DNA of 64,000 nt from an uncultured Mycoplasmatota bacterium (GTDB lineage: Bacteria > Bacillota_I > Bacilli_A > RF39 > UBA660): assembly GCA_900542735.1 (NCBI GenBank), contig UQOS01000002.1, positions 1 to 64,000 of the forward strand, written 5' to 3'. The position numbers and the translations under genes were made by a program. The notes below the pieces were generated by a model. That model searched no databases. It was given only the letters and a program-made list of their open reading frames with translations, and was not told the origin of the DNA. Positions 7,391-15,830 of the stretch are shown here, in pieces. Numbering within the stretch: the stretch's first letter is position 1; every line of letters starts with the position of its first letter.

Positions 7391-8532
7391 ACATAAACTC
7401 TTTTTTCATTATCTTCTACAGTGTAATCATTGTATATGGGTTCCATACCTGTTACATTTTCAATTTCATTAGCTACATAGTTACTTACTTCTTCATCTTC
7501 TCTATTTACAACGAAATGTTTAATATCAGCAGATTCATTTTTAAATCCAAATAATTCTTGATTTATATGTAAGCCTGGCTCTGTATGAATATTAGATAAA
7601 TCAACTTCAGCAATTTCTGGACCATTTTTAGTAAAAGAATAAGAGATAATTGGTTCTTCTGTGTTAGCTTTTTCTGTACTCATATCTTGTTCTAATTCTT
7701 CATCTATTTCTTCATAATTCTCTTCTTGGACAGGTTGGCTAGTTTTATATTCTTTTACTTTCATCATAACATCTTTAATATCAGCTATAACTGCTAAAGA
7801 ACATCCAGTAGCTAAAATACCAGCTAAAAAGCCAACAGCAGGATTCATAACACCTACTACAATTGTACCTGTTAATATAATACCTTGGATTATAGTAAAT
7901 AATGTTGCATTCGCAATATCCATTTTAGTAGTTGATTCTTTTAATTCAGAATTAAATTTTTTCATAACTTTTGCTTTTAAATTTTGGAAAAAGCCACGAA
8001 TACCTTTTTTCTTTTTTGACATAACATTCATATCAATTTCTTCTTGGGTAGGTTCTTGAATATTCATGTTTATTTCTTCTTTAACTGGAGTTGTTTCTTT
8101 TTTAGTTTTCTTTAAATTTTGGAAAAAGCTACGAATACCTTTTTTCTTCTTAGGTATAACATTCATATCAATTTTCTCTTCAATAGGTTCTTGAATATTT
8201 ATATCTATTTCTTCATTAACTGGAGGTGTTTCTTTTTTAGTTTTCTTTAAAATTTGGAAAAAGCCACGAATACTTTTTTTCTTCTTAGGTATAACATTCA
8301 TATCAATTTCTTCTTCAGTAGGTTCTTGAATATTCATGTTTATTTCTTCTTCATTAGGTTCTTTAATATTCATATCTATTTCATTTGTATTTTCAACTTC
8401 TTCATAAGTTGATTCTGGAACTTCCTCAGGATCACCATATTCTTCTTCTAATTCTCTTTGAAGTTTTTGATATTTTTTTTCTTCTCTTTCTTCTAAATAT
8501 TTATTAATTTTGTCTAACATTTCTGTAAACAT
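7378..8532 (-). CDS. Membrane protein with 45-aa tandem repeats, unknown function
   Basis: 384 aa. Residues 1-70 are acidic and helical (EEREEKKYQKLQRELEEEYG). About three tandem 45-aa units follow, each with MNIQEP, IDMNV, a KKKK-G/S-IR-G/S-FFQ-LKK block and KKET-PV. Their 135-bp DNA period can be followed between about 7985 and 8345. A hydrophobic pair (TIIQGIILTGTIVVGVMNP and FLAGILATGCSLAVIA) looks like two membrane segments, and an acidic tail follows. The alternating acidic and KKKK/FFQ patches could bind membranes or partners, but I do not recognise a family. ATG at 8532 with AGAGGGGG upstream; consensus promoter at 8562-8590. Confidence 0.75.
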   Translation of the reverse strand: MFTEMLDKINKYLEEREEKKYQKLQRELEEEYGDPEEVPESTYEEVENTNEIDMNIKEPNEEEINMNIQEPTEEEIDMNVIPKKKKSIRGFFQILKKTKKETPPVNEEIDINIQEPIEEKIDMNVIPKKKKGIRSFFQNLKKTKKETTPVKEEINMNIQEPTQEEIDMNVMSKKKKGIRGFFQNLKAKVMKKFNSELKESTTKMDIANATLFTIIQGIILTGTIVVGVMNPAVGFLAGILATGCSLAVIADIKDVMMKVKEYKTSQPVQEENYEEIDEELEQDMSTEKANTEEPIISYSFTKNGPEIAEVDLSNIHTEPGLHINQELFGFKNESADIKHFVVNREDEEVSNYVANEIENVTGMEPIYNDYTVEDNEKRVYVLTR

Positions 8533-8561
8533 TAGAATCCCCCTCTTTCAATATGGACTGT

Positions 8562-8590
8562 ATTATAGCATATTGTTAATAAAAAGTCAA
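8562..8590 (-). promoter_or_regulatory. Promoter of the tandem-repeat protein gene
   Basis: Minus strand: -35 TTGACT (8585-8590), 17 bp, TGC-extended -10 TATAAT (8562-8567). Confidence 0.75.
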
Positions 8591-8603
8591 TTTTTTAGCA
8601 CAT

Positions 8604-8632
8604 AAAAAAGTAGCCACCAGACCACTTTTTTA
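8604..8632 (-). terminator. Terminator after the TasA-signal/lectin-like gene
   Basis: The imperfect stem AAAAAAGTGG.../...CTACTTTTTT is rich in T on the minus-strand side. It immediately follows the gene ending at 8636. Confidence 0.6.
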
Positions 8633-8635
8633 CTA

Positions 8636-9865
8636 TTATCTATTAATGTTTTCTTTTGATACAACTACAACTGGTCTAACTCCTGTTTTCGTATTTTCAC
8701 TTGCGTTTTGAACATAACTATTATTATATTCTCCCACTACATTCCATACATAAGCAGAATTTATTGTAGAAGCTGTTTTTGTCCAATAATTAGTAGTAGT
8801 AAGAAAGCTAGCATTAAAAGTAATTTGATTTTGTTCAAAAGTTTGGTTATCTGCTAAAGCTAACTCTTCCATAGTAGGAAGTGAAACACTTAAACTTTCT
8901 AGGTTACCATTTGCATTTGTTAAAGATTGTTTTAATAGTGGTAAATAAACAGTATCTAGCCATGTTTTTACAGTTGAATCTTTTAAAACACCACTACCAT
9001 TTTGTTCATAGATATTGCACCCATTTTCTGCTAATAAACAATAAGAATTACTAGACTGTGGTCTATTATTTTCTAAGTCAAATACTTGAGGAGCACAGTT
9101 TGTGGTATTATTAATATCTTTTCCACAACTAGTATTATAAGTAGCATCACTATTTAAATTATAATCAGATAATAAAGTAACACTTGCACTACTAGAACTA
9201 CTATCTTTTATTACATGCCATTTACTTCCATCTTTTAAAGTAACACTATCTCCTTTTTTATATTCCACCTTCAAACTTTCATCAATACCACTTTGTGTAG
9301 TTTCTATTACTACTTTACCATGGAAATGTTTTCCTAAAATATCATTTGGCGCACTAGAATCAATCCATAGTCTAATTTCGTGAATTTCACTACTACCTGG
9401 TAATAAATTATTAGCTTCATAAATTAAGTAATCTTGATCTTGTTTACTACTTAATAATATAGGACTTTCATTATCAAATTTATATTTTACATATTTCTGT
9501 TGTAATAGATTATTTTTGCATCCATCTTCATTAATAATAGAATCATCATAAAGAATCTTAATTTTAAAATCAGCTGTAATACTACCTGTATTCGTAATAC
9601 TAAAACGATATGGCGTACTAGTAGAACCAACATCATCACTAATTGGGTAAGCACCATTTAAAGATAATACATCACTGTAACCATCTCCAGTATCTACATA
9701 ACTAATTTCAAGTTGTCCTACCTTTAACACATTATATTCATCAGCTTTACTAGTAGAAGAAAAGATAGCATAACTTCCACCTATCATACTAACAACTACA
9801 CTAAAAACAAAGATAGCTGTTACTAATACTTGATGTTTAAATAATTTTTTTCTATTATTTCTCAT
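8636..9865 (-). CDS. Secreted protein: TasA/camelysin-like N-terminus plus lectin-like C-terminal domain
   Basis: 409 aa, exported. Residues ~10-35 form a signal peptide with the SipW-type end GGSYAIFSSTSKADE. The region to ~200 looks like a TasA/CalY-type beta domain (LKVGQLEISY, then FSITNTGSITADFKIKI). The C-terminal ~200 residues carry KDGSKWHVI, LPTMEELA, NYWTKTAS and TGVRPVVVV, the pattern of DUF6273/FGE-sulfatase or C-type-lectin-like domains in Firmicute surface proteins. Cys pairs occur in NTSCGKDINNTTNCAP and CLLAENGC. The weak AGGTGAT site precedes the ATG. Upstream is a TGA-extended TATAAT at 9902-9907 and a GCTAG/CTAGC inverted repeat. It may be a surface fibre or adhesin; that is inference. 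Confidence 0.75.
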   Translation of the reverse strand: MRNNRKKLFKHQVLVTAIFVFSVVVSMIGGSYAIFSSTSKADEYNVLKVGQLEISYVDTGDGYSDVLSLNGAYPISDDVGSTSTPYRFSITNTGSITADFKIKILYDDSIINEDGCKNNLLQQKYVKYKFDNESPILLSSKQDQDYLIYEANNLLPGSSEIHEIRLWIDSSAPNDILGKHFHGKVVIETTQSGIDESLKVEYKKGDSVTLKDGSKWHVIKDSSSSSASVTLLSDYNLNSDATYNTSCGKDINNTTNCAPQVFDLENNRPQSSNSYCLLAENGCNIYEQNGSGVLKDSTVKTWLDTVYLPLLKQSLTNANGNLESLSVSLPTMEELALADNQTFEQNQITFNASFLTTTNYWTKTASTINSAYVWNVVGEYNNSYVQNASENTKTGVRPVVVVSKENINR

Positions 9866-9952
9866 TTTATCACCTATTTCAAAGTATTTACTGTTATTAC
9901 TATTATATCATGATTTAGCTAGAAAGCTAGCACTTTTAAAAAAAATAAAAGA

Positions 9953-9979
9953 TACTAAGTTAGTAACCTAATCTTAGTA
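9953..9979 (-). terminator. Terminator overlapping the end of the 3D-domain gene
   Basis: The stem TACTAAG/CTTAGTA straddles the stop codon at 9960 and is followed on the minus strand by TCTTTTATTTTTTTT. Confidence 0.8.
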
Positions 9980-10655
9980 CCTCTAATTGACTACCAGAAA
10001 CAATACTACGACTATTAGCTTGTGCTTCACTTGATTCTAATAAGTCGATTTGAAATTTCTTGCCGTCACCTATTCCACCACCACGGTCTAAAACAATAGC
10101 AGTAATTGTAGAACCTTGATAAGAAAGACGCACAATACTACCTAATGGATATTTGCTATCAGCAGCTACTACCCTTACGCTACCAAAAGTAGCATCTTGA
10201 TAATAAATTCTACCATCACCAATATAATATCCACTAGCTGTATGTCCAGAACTACATCCATAACAGTCGTGCCCGTAATGACTAATATTTACTGTTTCTT
10301 GACTTAAAACAGTAAAATTAGATGTGTCTACAATGTTGATAGTTTCTTGTATGCTTTCTTTCTTCTCTGTTACCGTTTCTTCTATCTTTACTTCTTCTTT
10401 TTCCGTTTGGTTATCTGTAGAAGATTCTTCTACTTCTTTTATACTTTCTTCTGGTAGTGTTTCTTCTTCTTTATTTTTTACTTCTTGATGAGATTTTGCT
10501 AACACAACACTACCTAATATCTTTTCTTGATTTACATTATATACTTTTCTATCATAGTGATCAATTTTTATTTCAAAATTAGAAATAGAAAAAAATGATA
10601 ACACTAAAATATAGATACATACCAACTGGAAAGTATAATTATAAAATTTTTTCAT
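9960..10655 (-). CDS. Exported 3D-domain (double-psi beta-barrel) cell-wall protein
   Basis: 231 aa. The N-terminal hydrophobic stretch FQLVCIYILVLSFFSIS is a signal peptide or anchor. Residues ~60-110 are a Glu/Lys-rich spacer. The last ~100 residues form a 3D domain: VVAADSKYPLGSIVRL, then VLDRGGGIGDGKKFQIDLL with the three conserved Asp residues, as in Firmicute wall-lytic transglycosylases of the YuiC/YabE-like group. A Cys pair in HDCYGCSSGHTASG precedes the fold. It probably cleaves or remodels peptidoglycan; substrate is inferred from family. ATG at 10655 with AAAGAGGAA upstream. Confidence 0.8.
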   Translation of the reverse strand: MKKFYNYTFQLVCIYILVLSFFSISNFEIKIDHYDRKVYNVNQEKILGSVVLAKSHQEVKNKEEETLPEESIKEVEESSTDNQTEKEEVKIEETVTEKKESIQETINIVDTSNFTVLSQETVNISHYGHDCYGCSSGHTASGYYIGDGRIYYQDATFGSVRVVAADSKYPLGSIVRLSYQGSTITAIVLDRGGGIGDGKKFQIDLLESSEAQANSRSIVSGSQLEVLRLGY

Positions 10656-10673
10656 AATTCCTCTTTCTCGGGC

Positions 10674-10712
10674 TTTATTAGTATAGCATATTTTTCTAGA
10701 ATATGCAAATTT
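10674..10712 (-). promoter_or_regulatory. Promoter region with GCATATT/AATATGC palindrome
   Basis: Minus strand: TGC-extended -10 TATACT, with the inverted repeat GCATATT-N7-AATATGC at 10686-10706 directly upstream where a repressor could sit. The -35 (TTGCAT) is weak. It serves the 3D-domain gene. Confidence 0.5.
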
Positions 10713-10810
10713 GCCTGGCTTAAAGATACAACTTTCCCTAATATATTATATGTAAAATGCTTATTTTAAACACTTTTTCTTAAACTTTACTGGAAACAAT
10801 TACCAAAAGA

Positions 10811-10835
10811 AAAAATTAGCCATAAGACTAATTTT
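10811..10835 (-). terminator. perR-rbr operon terminator
   Basis: The stem AAAATTAG/CTAATTTT overlaps the last codons of the rubrerythrin gene and is followed by a T run on the minus strand. Confidence 0.8.
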
Positions 10836-11385
10836 ATTCATAATTATTAGCTTTTACTTCCATAAAGCTTTTAGGATGCTTGCATACAGGGCATACTTCT
10901 AATGCTTTAGTTCCAATATAAACATGACCACAGTTACGACAAATCCAAATTTTATCTTCTTTCTTTTCAAATATTGTTTCATCTTCTATATTTTTAAGTA
11001 GTGTTAAATATCTCTTTTCATGTTCTTTTTCAATTTTACCTACTGCATCAAATAAATAAGCAAGTTCTGTAAATCCTTCTTCTTTTGCTTCTTCACTAAA
11101 CTTTTGATACATATCTGTCCATTCATAATTTTCACCAGCTGCTGCATCTTTTAAGTTAGTAAGAGTTGTTGGTACTTCTCCATTATGTAAATATTTAAAC
11201 CATAATTTTGCATGTTCTTTTTCATTATTAGCTGTTTCTTCAAAGATAGCAGCAATTTGCTCATAACCATCTTTTTTAGCTTTAGAAGCATAGTAAGTAT
11301 ACTTATTTCTGGCTTGACTTTCTCCACTAAAAGCAGTCATTAAATTCTGTTCTGTTTTACTTCCTTTTAATTTTTCAAAATCCAT
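10834..11385 (-). CDS. rbr: Rubrerythrin
   Basis: Cytoplasmic NAD(P)H-linked peroxide reductase of anaerobes. 183 aa. The ferritin-like four-helix domain (residues ~1-140) carries two E-x-x-H di-iron motifs: NEKEHAKLW and IEKEHEKRY. The C-terminal rubredoxin-like domain binds one iron through ICRNCG and VCPVCK. It starts 1 nt after the perR stop (TAAAATG), with its Shine-Dalgarno inside the perR 3' end, so the two form one operon. Control by the PerR box upstream of perR is likely. Confidence 0.95.
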   Translation of the reverse strand: MDFEKLKGSKTEQNLMTAFSGESQARNKYTYYASKAKKDGYEQIAAIFEETANNEKEHAKLWFKYLHNGEVPTTLTNLKDAAAGENYEWTDMYQKFSEEAKEEGFTELAYLFDAVGKIEKEHEKRYLTLLKNIEDETIFEKKEDKIWICRNCGHVYIGTKALEVCPVCKHPKSFMEVKANNYE

Positions 11386-11386
11386 T

Positions 11387-11785
11387 TTATTTACCTTCTT
11401 TCTCTTTTTCCTTTTTACAACTACTACAATAGCCCTCTAACATTAAATTATAAATGTTAATTTCTTCTTCTCTATTTTGAAATCTATTTACTAGTTTTTT
11501 TAATAATTCATCATCAAAAATATCTATAATCTTACCACAATTTAAACATTCGAAATGAAAATGGTCTTTATAATAATCATAGTGATTTACTCCTTCTTGC
11601 ATCGGAAGCTGTACTATTTCATTTTCTTTAACAAACTGTTTTACATTTCTGTATACGGTAGCTTGCCCTATTGTTGGATCGATTTTTTTTACATCTTCAT
11701 ATATTTCAGATATTGTAGGATGATTTCTATTTTCTTTAAGTGCTTTAAAAATAACATATTTTTGTCTAGTTTTTCTTGATTCCAT
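11387..11785 (-). CDS. perR: Fur-family peroxide sensor, PerR type
   Basis: 132-aa metal-dependent repressor. The N-terminal winged helix contains [11 protein letters not shown], with the regulatory His. The sensing region [13 protein letters not shown] keeps the Asp and two His that bind Fe/Mn in Bacillus PerR; the Asp at this site favours PerR over Fur. CLNCG and CSSC provide the structural zinc site. It is co-transcribed with rubrerythrin, the expected target. A perfect inverted repeat lies between the -10 and the Shine-Dalgarno, implying autoregulation. Confidence 0.88.
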   Translation of the reverse strand: MESRKTRQKYVIFKALKENRNHPTISEIYEDVKKIDPTIGQATVYRNVKQFVKENEIVQLPMQEGVNHYDYYKDHFHFECLNCGKIIDIFDDELLKKLVNRFQNREEEINIYNLMLEGYCSSCKKEKEKEGK

Positions 11786-11795
11786 ATTTACTCCT

Positions 11796-11814
11796 ATTGA
11801 TAATAGTTATCAAT
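11796..11814. promoter_or_regulatory. PerR/Fur-type operator
   Basis: ATTGATAATAGTTATCAAT is an inverted repeat (ATTGATAA-TAG-TTATCAAT) close to the TGATAAT-N-ATTATCA Fur-family 7-1-7 box. It sits at the predicted start of transcription of perR-rbr, touching the ribosome-binding site. Confidence 0.8.
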
Positions 11815-11817
11815 AAC

Positions 11818-11846
11818 ATTATAAGATAAATCTAAGTAAAATGCAA
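11818..11846 (-). promoter_or_regulatory. perR-rbr promoter
   Basis: Minus strand: -35 TTGCAT (11841-11846), 17 bp, -10 TATAAT (11818-11823), immediately followed by the PerR-type operator. Confidence 0.75.
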
Positions 11847-11889
11847 GTAATATTACTCAAATTTTACCAAAATTAAAAGTAAACACCAA

Positions 11890-13632
11890 TTAGGCATCTA
11901 CTTTAGTTTGTTTGATTTCTTTTCTTGTTTTTAATTTCTTCTTTTTTGTTTTAGGTTTCATTTCAGAGTCATTTCCACTATTATCTTTTTTCTTTTTTAC
12001 TACTTTTTTCATAAATAACATGATACTAATACCAAATACCATTCCTAATAGAAAAATAAGTAAATAAACTATAATATTCATAATAGAAAATTCTTGTACT
12101 CTCAATGTATAAATATCGTATTCTCCACTAGCTGAAGTTACTAGTAAATAAATTGTTTTTCCTTCTTCTATTATATTTACTGTACTATTTTCATCTTCTA
12201 AAACTACTTTTTCTATTTTAAAATTTTTATATCTTTTATAAGAATATTCTCTTTTAGTAGAATCTATTTTACCAACTAAACTACCATTTTTAAATTTTAT
12301 TTCTTTAATATTTGTATTAGAAGAAAGATTTGTTTCTAAAAGATTATTTCCTCTTGCTACAATTACTGTATATTCTTTAATAGAATTATCTTCTGCTGTT
12401 ACTAAAATTTTATAATTATTATTTCCTACATTTAATTTATTTGGTCCTTCTATTTTAACTTTAGCATATTTAATATCTTCTACTACTGTTTCAAATTGAA
12501 TACTATCTACTTCATAAGGAAGATAAACAATATACTTGGTTTGTTCTTTATTAAAAGATGGACTTAAAGTACCAGTTGATACTGTTAAACTAGATAAATT
12601 ATTATTTGTAGATAACACTTTATTAGGATCTTTTCCACGAGTTGCATGAATAGTATAGGTCTTTGTACTTCCATTTTCTGCTGTTACTACTATTTTTACA
12701 TCTGTTGTTTCTTCAGCAGTTAAATTGGTATTCGTAATACTGATTTTAGCTTTCTCATCTTCTGTTTTAGCATTTACTTTTAAATTAGAAATACTATAAG
12801 GAACTGATACACTATAACTATCTGTATTTGCATTAAATTTAGGACTTAATTCTGCTCCATTTACGCTTAAACTAGCTAGTTTATTATTACCACTACGATT
12901 ATCTTTTCTATTAACAGTAATTGCATATGTTTTTTTATCACCACTAGGTGCAGTTACTACAATATAAAACTGATTATTTCCATAATTTAAATTCTTAGTA
13001 CCTGTTCCTGTAATACTAGCATCACTATCTTCTGCTGATGCTGATATATTAATAGAAGTAATATTATTTTCTACTGTTACTTGGTAACTTGTGTTATTTT
13101 TATTAAAATTGATATTAGCATTACTTACTGATAAACTACTTAAGTTATTATTCGTACTAGGTGGTGTAGTTATCGTAATTGTTTTACTACTTCCACTAAT
13201 ATTAACAGGAGATGCACTAGCATCAGGTTGACTACTTCCTGTATAAGAAACATTAGCAGTACCAGTTTCTTTAGCACGGAAAGTAAGCCTCATAATATTT
13301 TGATAACCTTTAATAGTATTAGCACCAAATCCACCAAACTTAGTTCCTACTAAATCAATATTAAAGGGAGCTAAAGAAGTCGCACCAATTAATTCTAATT
13401 TATCACTAGAATAATTTAAGTTACCACCAAAAGCAGCTAATCCACCATCATCAGTTGTACCTGATACACTTCCAATATATAAAGTAATATCAATGGTATT
13501 TCCTACATAAACACTACTATTTCCATTAAAACCTGTAGTAGCATTTCCTAGTGCGTATATTTTAAAAGGACATAAAAAAAGAAAGAAGGAAAGAAGAAAA
13601 AAGGTTATTTTTTTTATATTCAATCTTTTCAT
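11890..13632 (-). CDS. Membrane-anchored cohesin-like protein with cadherin-like repeats
   Basis: About 580 aa. The start is the ATG at 13630-13632, with TTGGAGG seven bases upstream and 4 nt from the preceding stop. Order: signal peptide (FFLLSFFLFLCPFKIYA); a cohesin-like domain ~30-155 (GNATTGFNGNSSVYVGNTI, GGNLNYSSDKLELI, LTFRAKETGTANV); three clear cadherin-like beta-sandwich repeats (PF12733 pattern: LSSL-V...F...Y-V-VP...VTAE-G-S-K-Y-I-R) and a fourth degenerate one; a membrane helix ~519-541; a Lys-rich cytoplasmic tail (KPKTKKKKLKTRKEIK). The N-terminal domain faces outward, where it could capture a dockerin partner. It is last in the 2239-727-580 aa operon. Cohesin assignment rests on pattern, not on a profile search. 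Confidence 0.75.
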   Translation of the reverse strand: MKRLNIKKITFFLLSFFLFLCPFKIYALGNATTGFNGNSSVYVGNTIDITLYIGSVSGTTDDGGLAAFGGNLNYSSDKLELIGATSLAPFNIDLVGTKFGGFGANTIKGYQNIMRLTFRAKETGTANVSYTGSSQPDASASPVNISGSSKTITITTPPSTNNNLSSLSVSNANINFNKNNTSYQVTVENNITSINISASAEDSDASITGTGTKNLNYGNNQFYIVVTAPSGDKKTYAITVNRKDNRSGNNKLASLSVNGAELSPKFNANTDSYSVSVPYSISNLKVNAKTEDEKAKISITNTNLTAEETTDVKIVVTAENGSTKTYTIHATRGKDPNKVLSTNNNLSSLTVSTGTLSPSFNKEQTKYIVYLPYEVDSIQFETVVEDIKYAKVKIEGPNKLNVGNNNYKILVTAEDNSIKEYTVIVARGNNLLETNLSSNTNIKEIKFKNGSLVGKIDSTKREYSYKRYKNFKIEKVVLEDENSTVNIIEEGKTIYLLVTSASGEYDIYTLRVQEFSIMNIIVYLLIFLLGMVFGISIMLFMKKVVKKKKDNSGNDSEMKPKTKKKKLKTRKEIKQTKVDA

Positions 13633-13636
13633 CTTC

Positions 13637-15820
13637 TTACCTCCAATCGTCATTATCATTTTCTTGATACTTTCTTTGTTCCTCTTCTTTTTTCATTAAC
13701 TCTTTTTTCTTTTGATTTAGTGCATCTTGCTGTAATAACATTTTTAACTTTGATGGATCTTTGGTTCTAGTTGCTTCATGAATAGCGTCTATAATTTCTT
13801 TTTTGGTAACTGTTTCATCATATGGATCATATGGTGTATTTTCATTTTCTTCATATCTAGCTTCATAAGTATTGGTACTACCTAATCTTTTTAATTCACT
13901 ATCTTTTGTAGTTACTTCACTGTTTTGATTATAGTTACCATGAATAACGTCATCATCTGATGTATTTTTAGATCCAAAATTAAATTCTGGTTTTACTTCA
14001 ATAATTGGAGTTACTCTTTTATCATTATCGTCATCATCATCTTTTTTCTTACGGAATAATAAGAATAAGATAAGTAATAAAAGTAAACTAATAATACCAG
14101 CGATAATACCAAATTGTAGTGGAGTTAAACCTAAAATTTTAGATTCTTCTTTCTCTTTTTCTACATCAATTGAATAATATTTCGTAAAACCATCTTTATC
14201 AGTAACTTTTATTAATACAGTATTATGACCAACTTTTAAGTTTTCATTACCAATAATTTCTACTTTACTACTACTATCACTTGGTGTAGCTTTAATATCT
14301 AATTTATTAGTATTTCCATCTACTTTAGCAGTATATTCTTGATTATTAGGATCAAACTTAGGAGTAATACTTACATTATCTATCGTAATATCTTTTAAAT
14401 CTGTCTTACTAGAAGCTGTACTACGAGTAACATTTAAAGAATAAATTCTAACACTACCATCTTCTGCTGTTACTTTAATTTCTACTGTATTTACACTACC
14501 AACTTTAAAGTTTTCATTACCAGTAATTTCTACTTTAGCTTTTTCATTGCTTGTAATGTAACTTAAATCTAATTTTTCTACTTCATAAGGTACTTTAATA
14601 TTATAACTATTTACATTTTTATTAAAACCTGGTTCCATTTCATGTGATGATTTAACTGTTAAACTTTTTAAATAGTTATCATTAGACTTAGTATCTGTTT
14701 TCGTATCATTATTAGATGAAGCTCTTTCTACATTTACTATATAAGTATTTACTGTACCATCTTCGGCTGTTACTTTAATCGTAACGGTATTATTTCCCTC
14801 TTTCCAGTTTTTATTACCAGATATTACTACTTTAGCTTTGTTATTATTAGGAATTGCTGTAACATCTAAACTTGTGATATTATTTTTAACTTTCATAGAA
14901 TAATTGTTTACATTACTCTTAAAAGTTGGTGTTAAGGTATAACCACTAATATCTAATTTCTTTAGTGTTGCATCATTTGATTTTTTTACTTCTTCTTGTT
15001 TTTCTTTTTCAATTTTTACAGTATATGTTTTAACACTTCCATCTTCTGCTGTTACTTTAATAGTAGCAACTGTTTCATTACCTGTTAAAGTAATATTTCC
15101 AAGTCCTGATACTGTAGCTTTACTATGATTAGTAGCACCTTCTAATTTTATCGTTGTTGCTGTAGAAGGAACTGTTACTGTATATGATGTTGTATTTGCT
15201 TTAAAGCTAGGTGATAAAGTATAACCACTAGCTGATAAACTTTTTAAAGTGGCATCACTACTCTTAGTAGAAGGAGTAGGACTAGTTGATGGTGATGGAC
15301 TAGTTGTAGGTGTTGGACTAGTTGTAGGAATAGGATTGGCGTCTGTAATTGTAATACTTTTTGGTGTTACAGTAGTAGTTAATTTACTAGATACATCACT
15401 TAATTTAGCATTCGTTAAAGTTACTTGAGTGGTACCTACTTTCTTTGCTTTAAAGACAAAAGTAAATACTTCAGTCTTACTTGTAATACCACTAGATAAA
15501 GTAGTATCTAATCCCGCAATTATATAATTAGCATTTGTATTAATTTGAAAAGTATAGGGACTAGTTGTACCTGTTCCTGATACATATTCTAGGTAATTAC
15601 TATCAAAAGATAAATTACCACCTACGCTAACGATACCACCATCTGTTGAATTATCACCATTTACATACATTTTAATGGTAATTTTATCATTTAGGCTAAC
15701 CGTTGAATTACCACTAAATCCAACGGTAGCACTACTTGCTTTTACTGGTACTAGATAAGTTAATAGTGAAAAACCAACTACTAATGCCATTAATAAATTT
15801 AAACTTTTTATTCTTTTCAT
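13637..15820 (-). CDS. Membrane-anchored cohesin-like protein with four cadherin-like repeats and a cytoplasmic tail
   Basis: 727 aa. Signal peptide (LLMALVVGFSLLTYLVPVKA); cohesin-like domain ~29-160 (SATVGFSGNSTVSLNDKI, GGNLSFDSNYLEYVSG, FTFVFKAKKVGTTQVTL); a Pro-Thr-Ser linker (PTTSPTPTTSPSPSTSP) of the kind seen between cellulosomal modules; four cadherin-like repeats (SDATLKSL..., NDATLKKL..., NDNYLKSL..., KTDLKDI...), each closing with VTAEDGS-like strands; a membrane helix ~567-589; then a ~135-residue charged cytoplasmic tail starting RKKKDDDDD. The long inside tail suggests a link to cytoplasmic or membrane partners. The 2239-aa gene ends 10 nt upstream, so they share a transcript. 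Confidence 0.78.
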   Translation of the reverse strand: MKRIKSLNLLMALVVGFSLLTYLVPVKASSATVGFSGNSTVSLNDKITIKMYVNGDNSTDGGIVSVGGNLSFDSNYLEYVSGTGTTSPYTFQINTNANYIIAGLDTTLSSGITSKTEVFTFVFKAKKVGTTQVTLTNAKLSDVSSKLTTTVTPKSITITDANPIPTTSPTPTTSPSPSTSPTPSTKSSDATLKSLSASGYTLSPSFKANTTSYTVTVPSTATTIKLEGATNHSKATVSGLGNITLTGNETVATIKVTAEDGSVKTYTVKIEKEKQEEVKKSNDATLKKLDISGYTLTPTFKSNVNNYSMKVKNNITSLDVTAIPNNNKAKVVISGNKNWKEGNNTVTIKVTAEDGTVNTYIVNVERASSNNDTKTDTKSNDNYLKSLTVKSSHEMEPGFNKNVNSYNIKVPYEVEKLDLSYITSNEKAKVEITGNENFKVGSVNTVEIKVTAEDGSVRIYSLNVTRSTASSKTDLKDITIDNVSITPKFDPNNQEYTAKVDGNTNKLDIKATPSDSSSKVEIIGNENLKVGHNTVLIKVTDKDGFTKYYSIDVEKEKEESKILGLTPLQFGIIAGIISLLLLLILFLLFRKKKDDDDDNDKRVTPIIEVKPEFNFGSKNTSDDDVIHGNYNQNSEVTTKDSELKRLGSTNTYEARYEENENTPYDPYDETVTKKEIIDAIHEATRTKDPSKLKMLLQQDALNQKKKELMKKEEEQRKYQENDNDDWR

Positions 15821-15830
15821 AAATTTCCTC

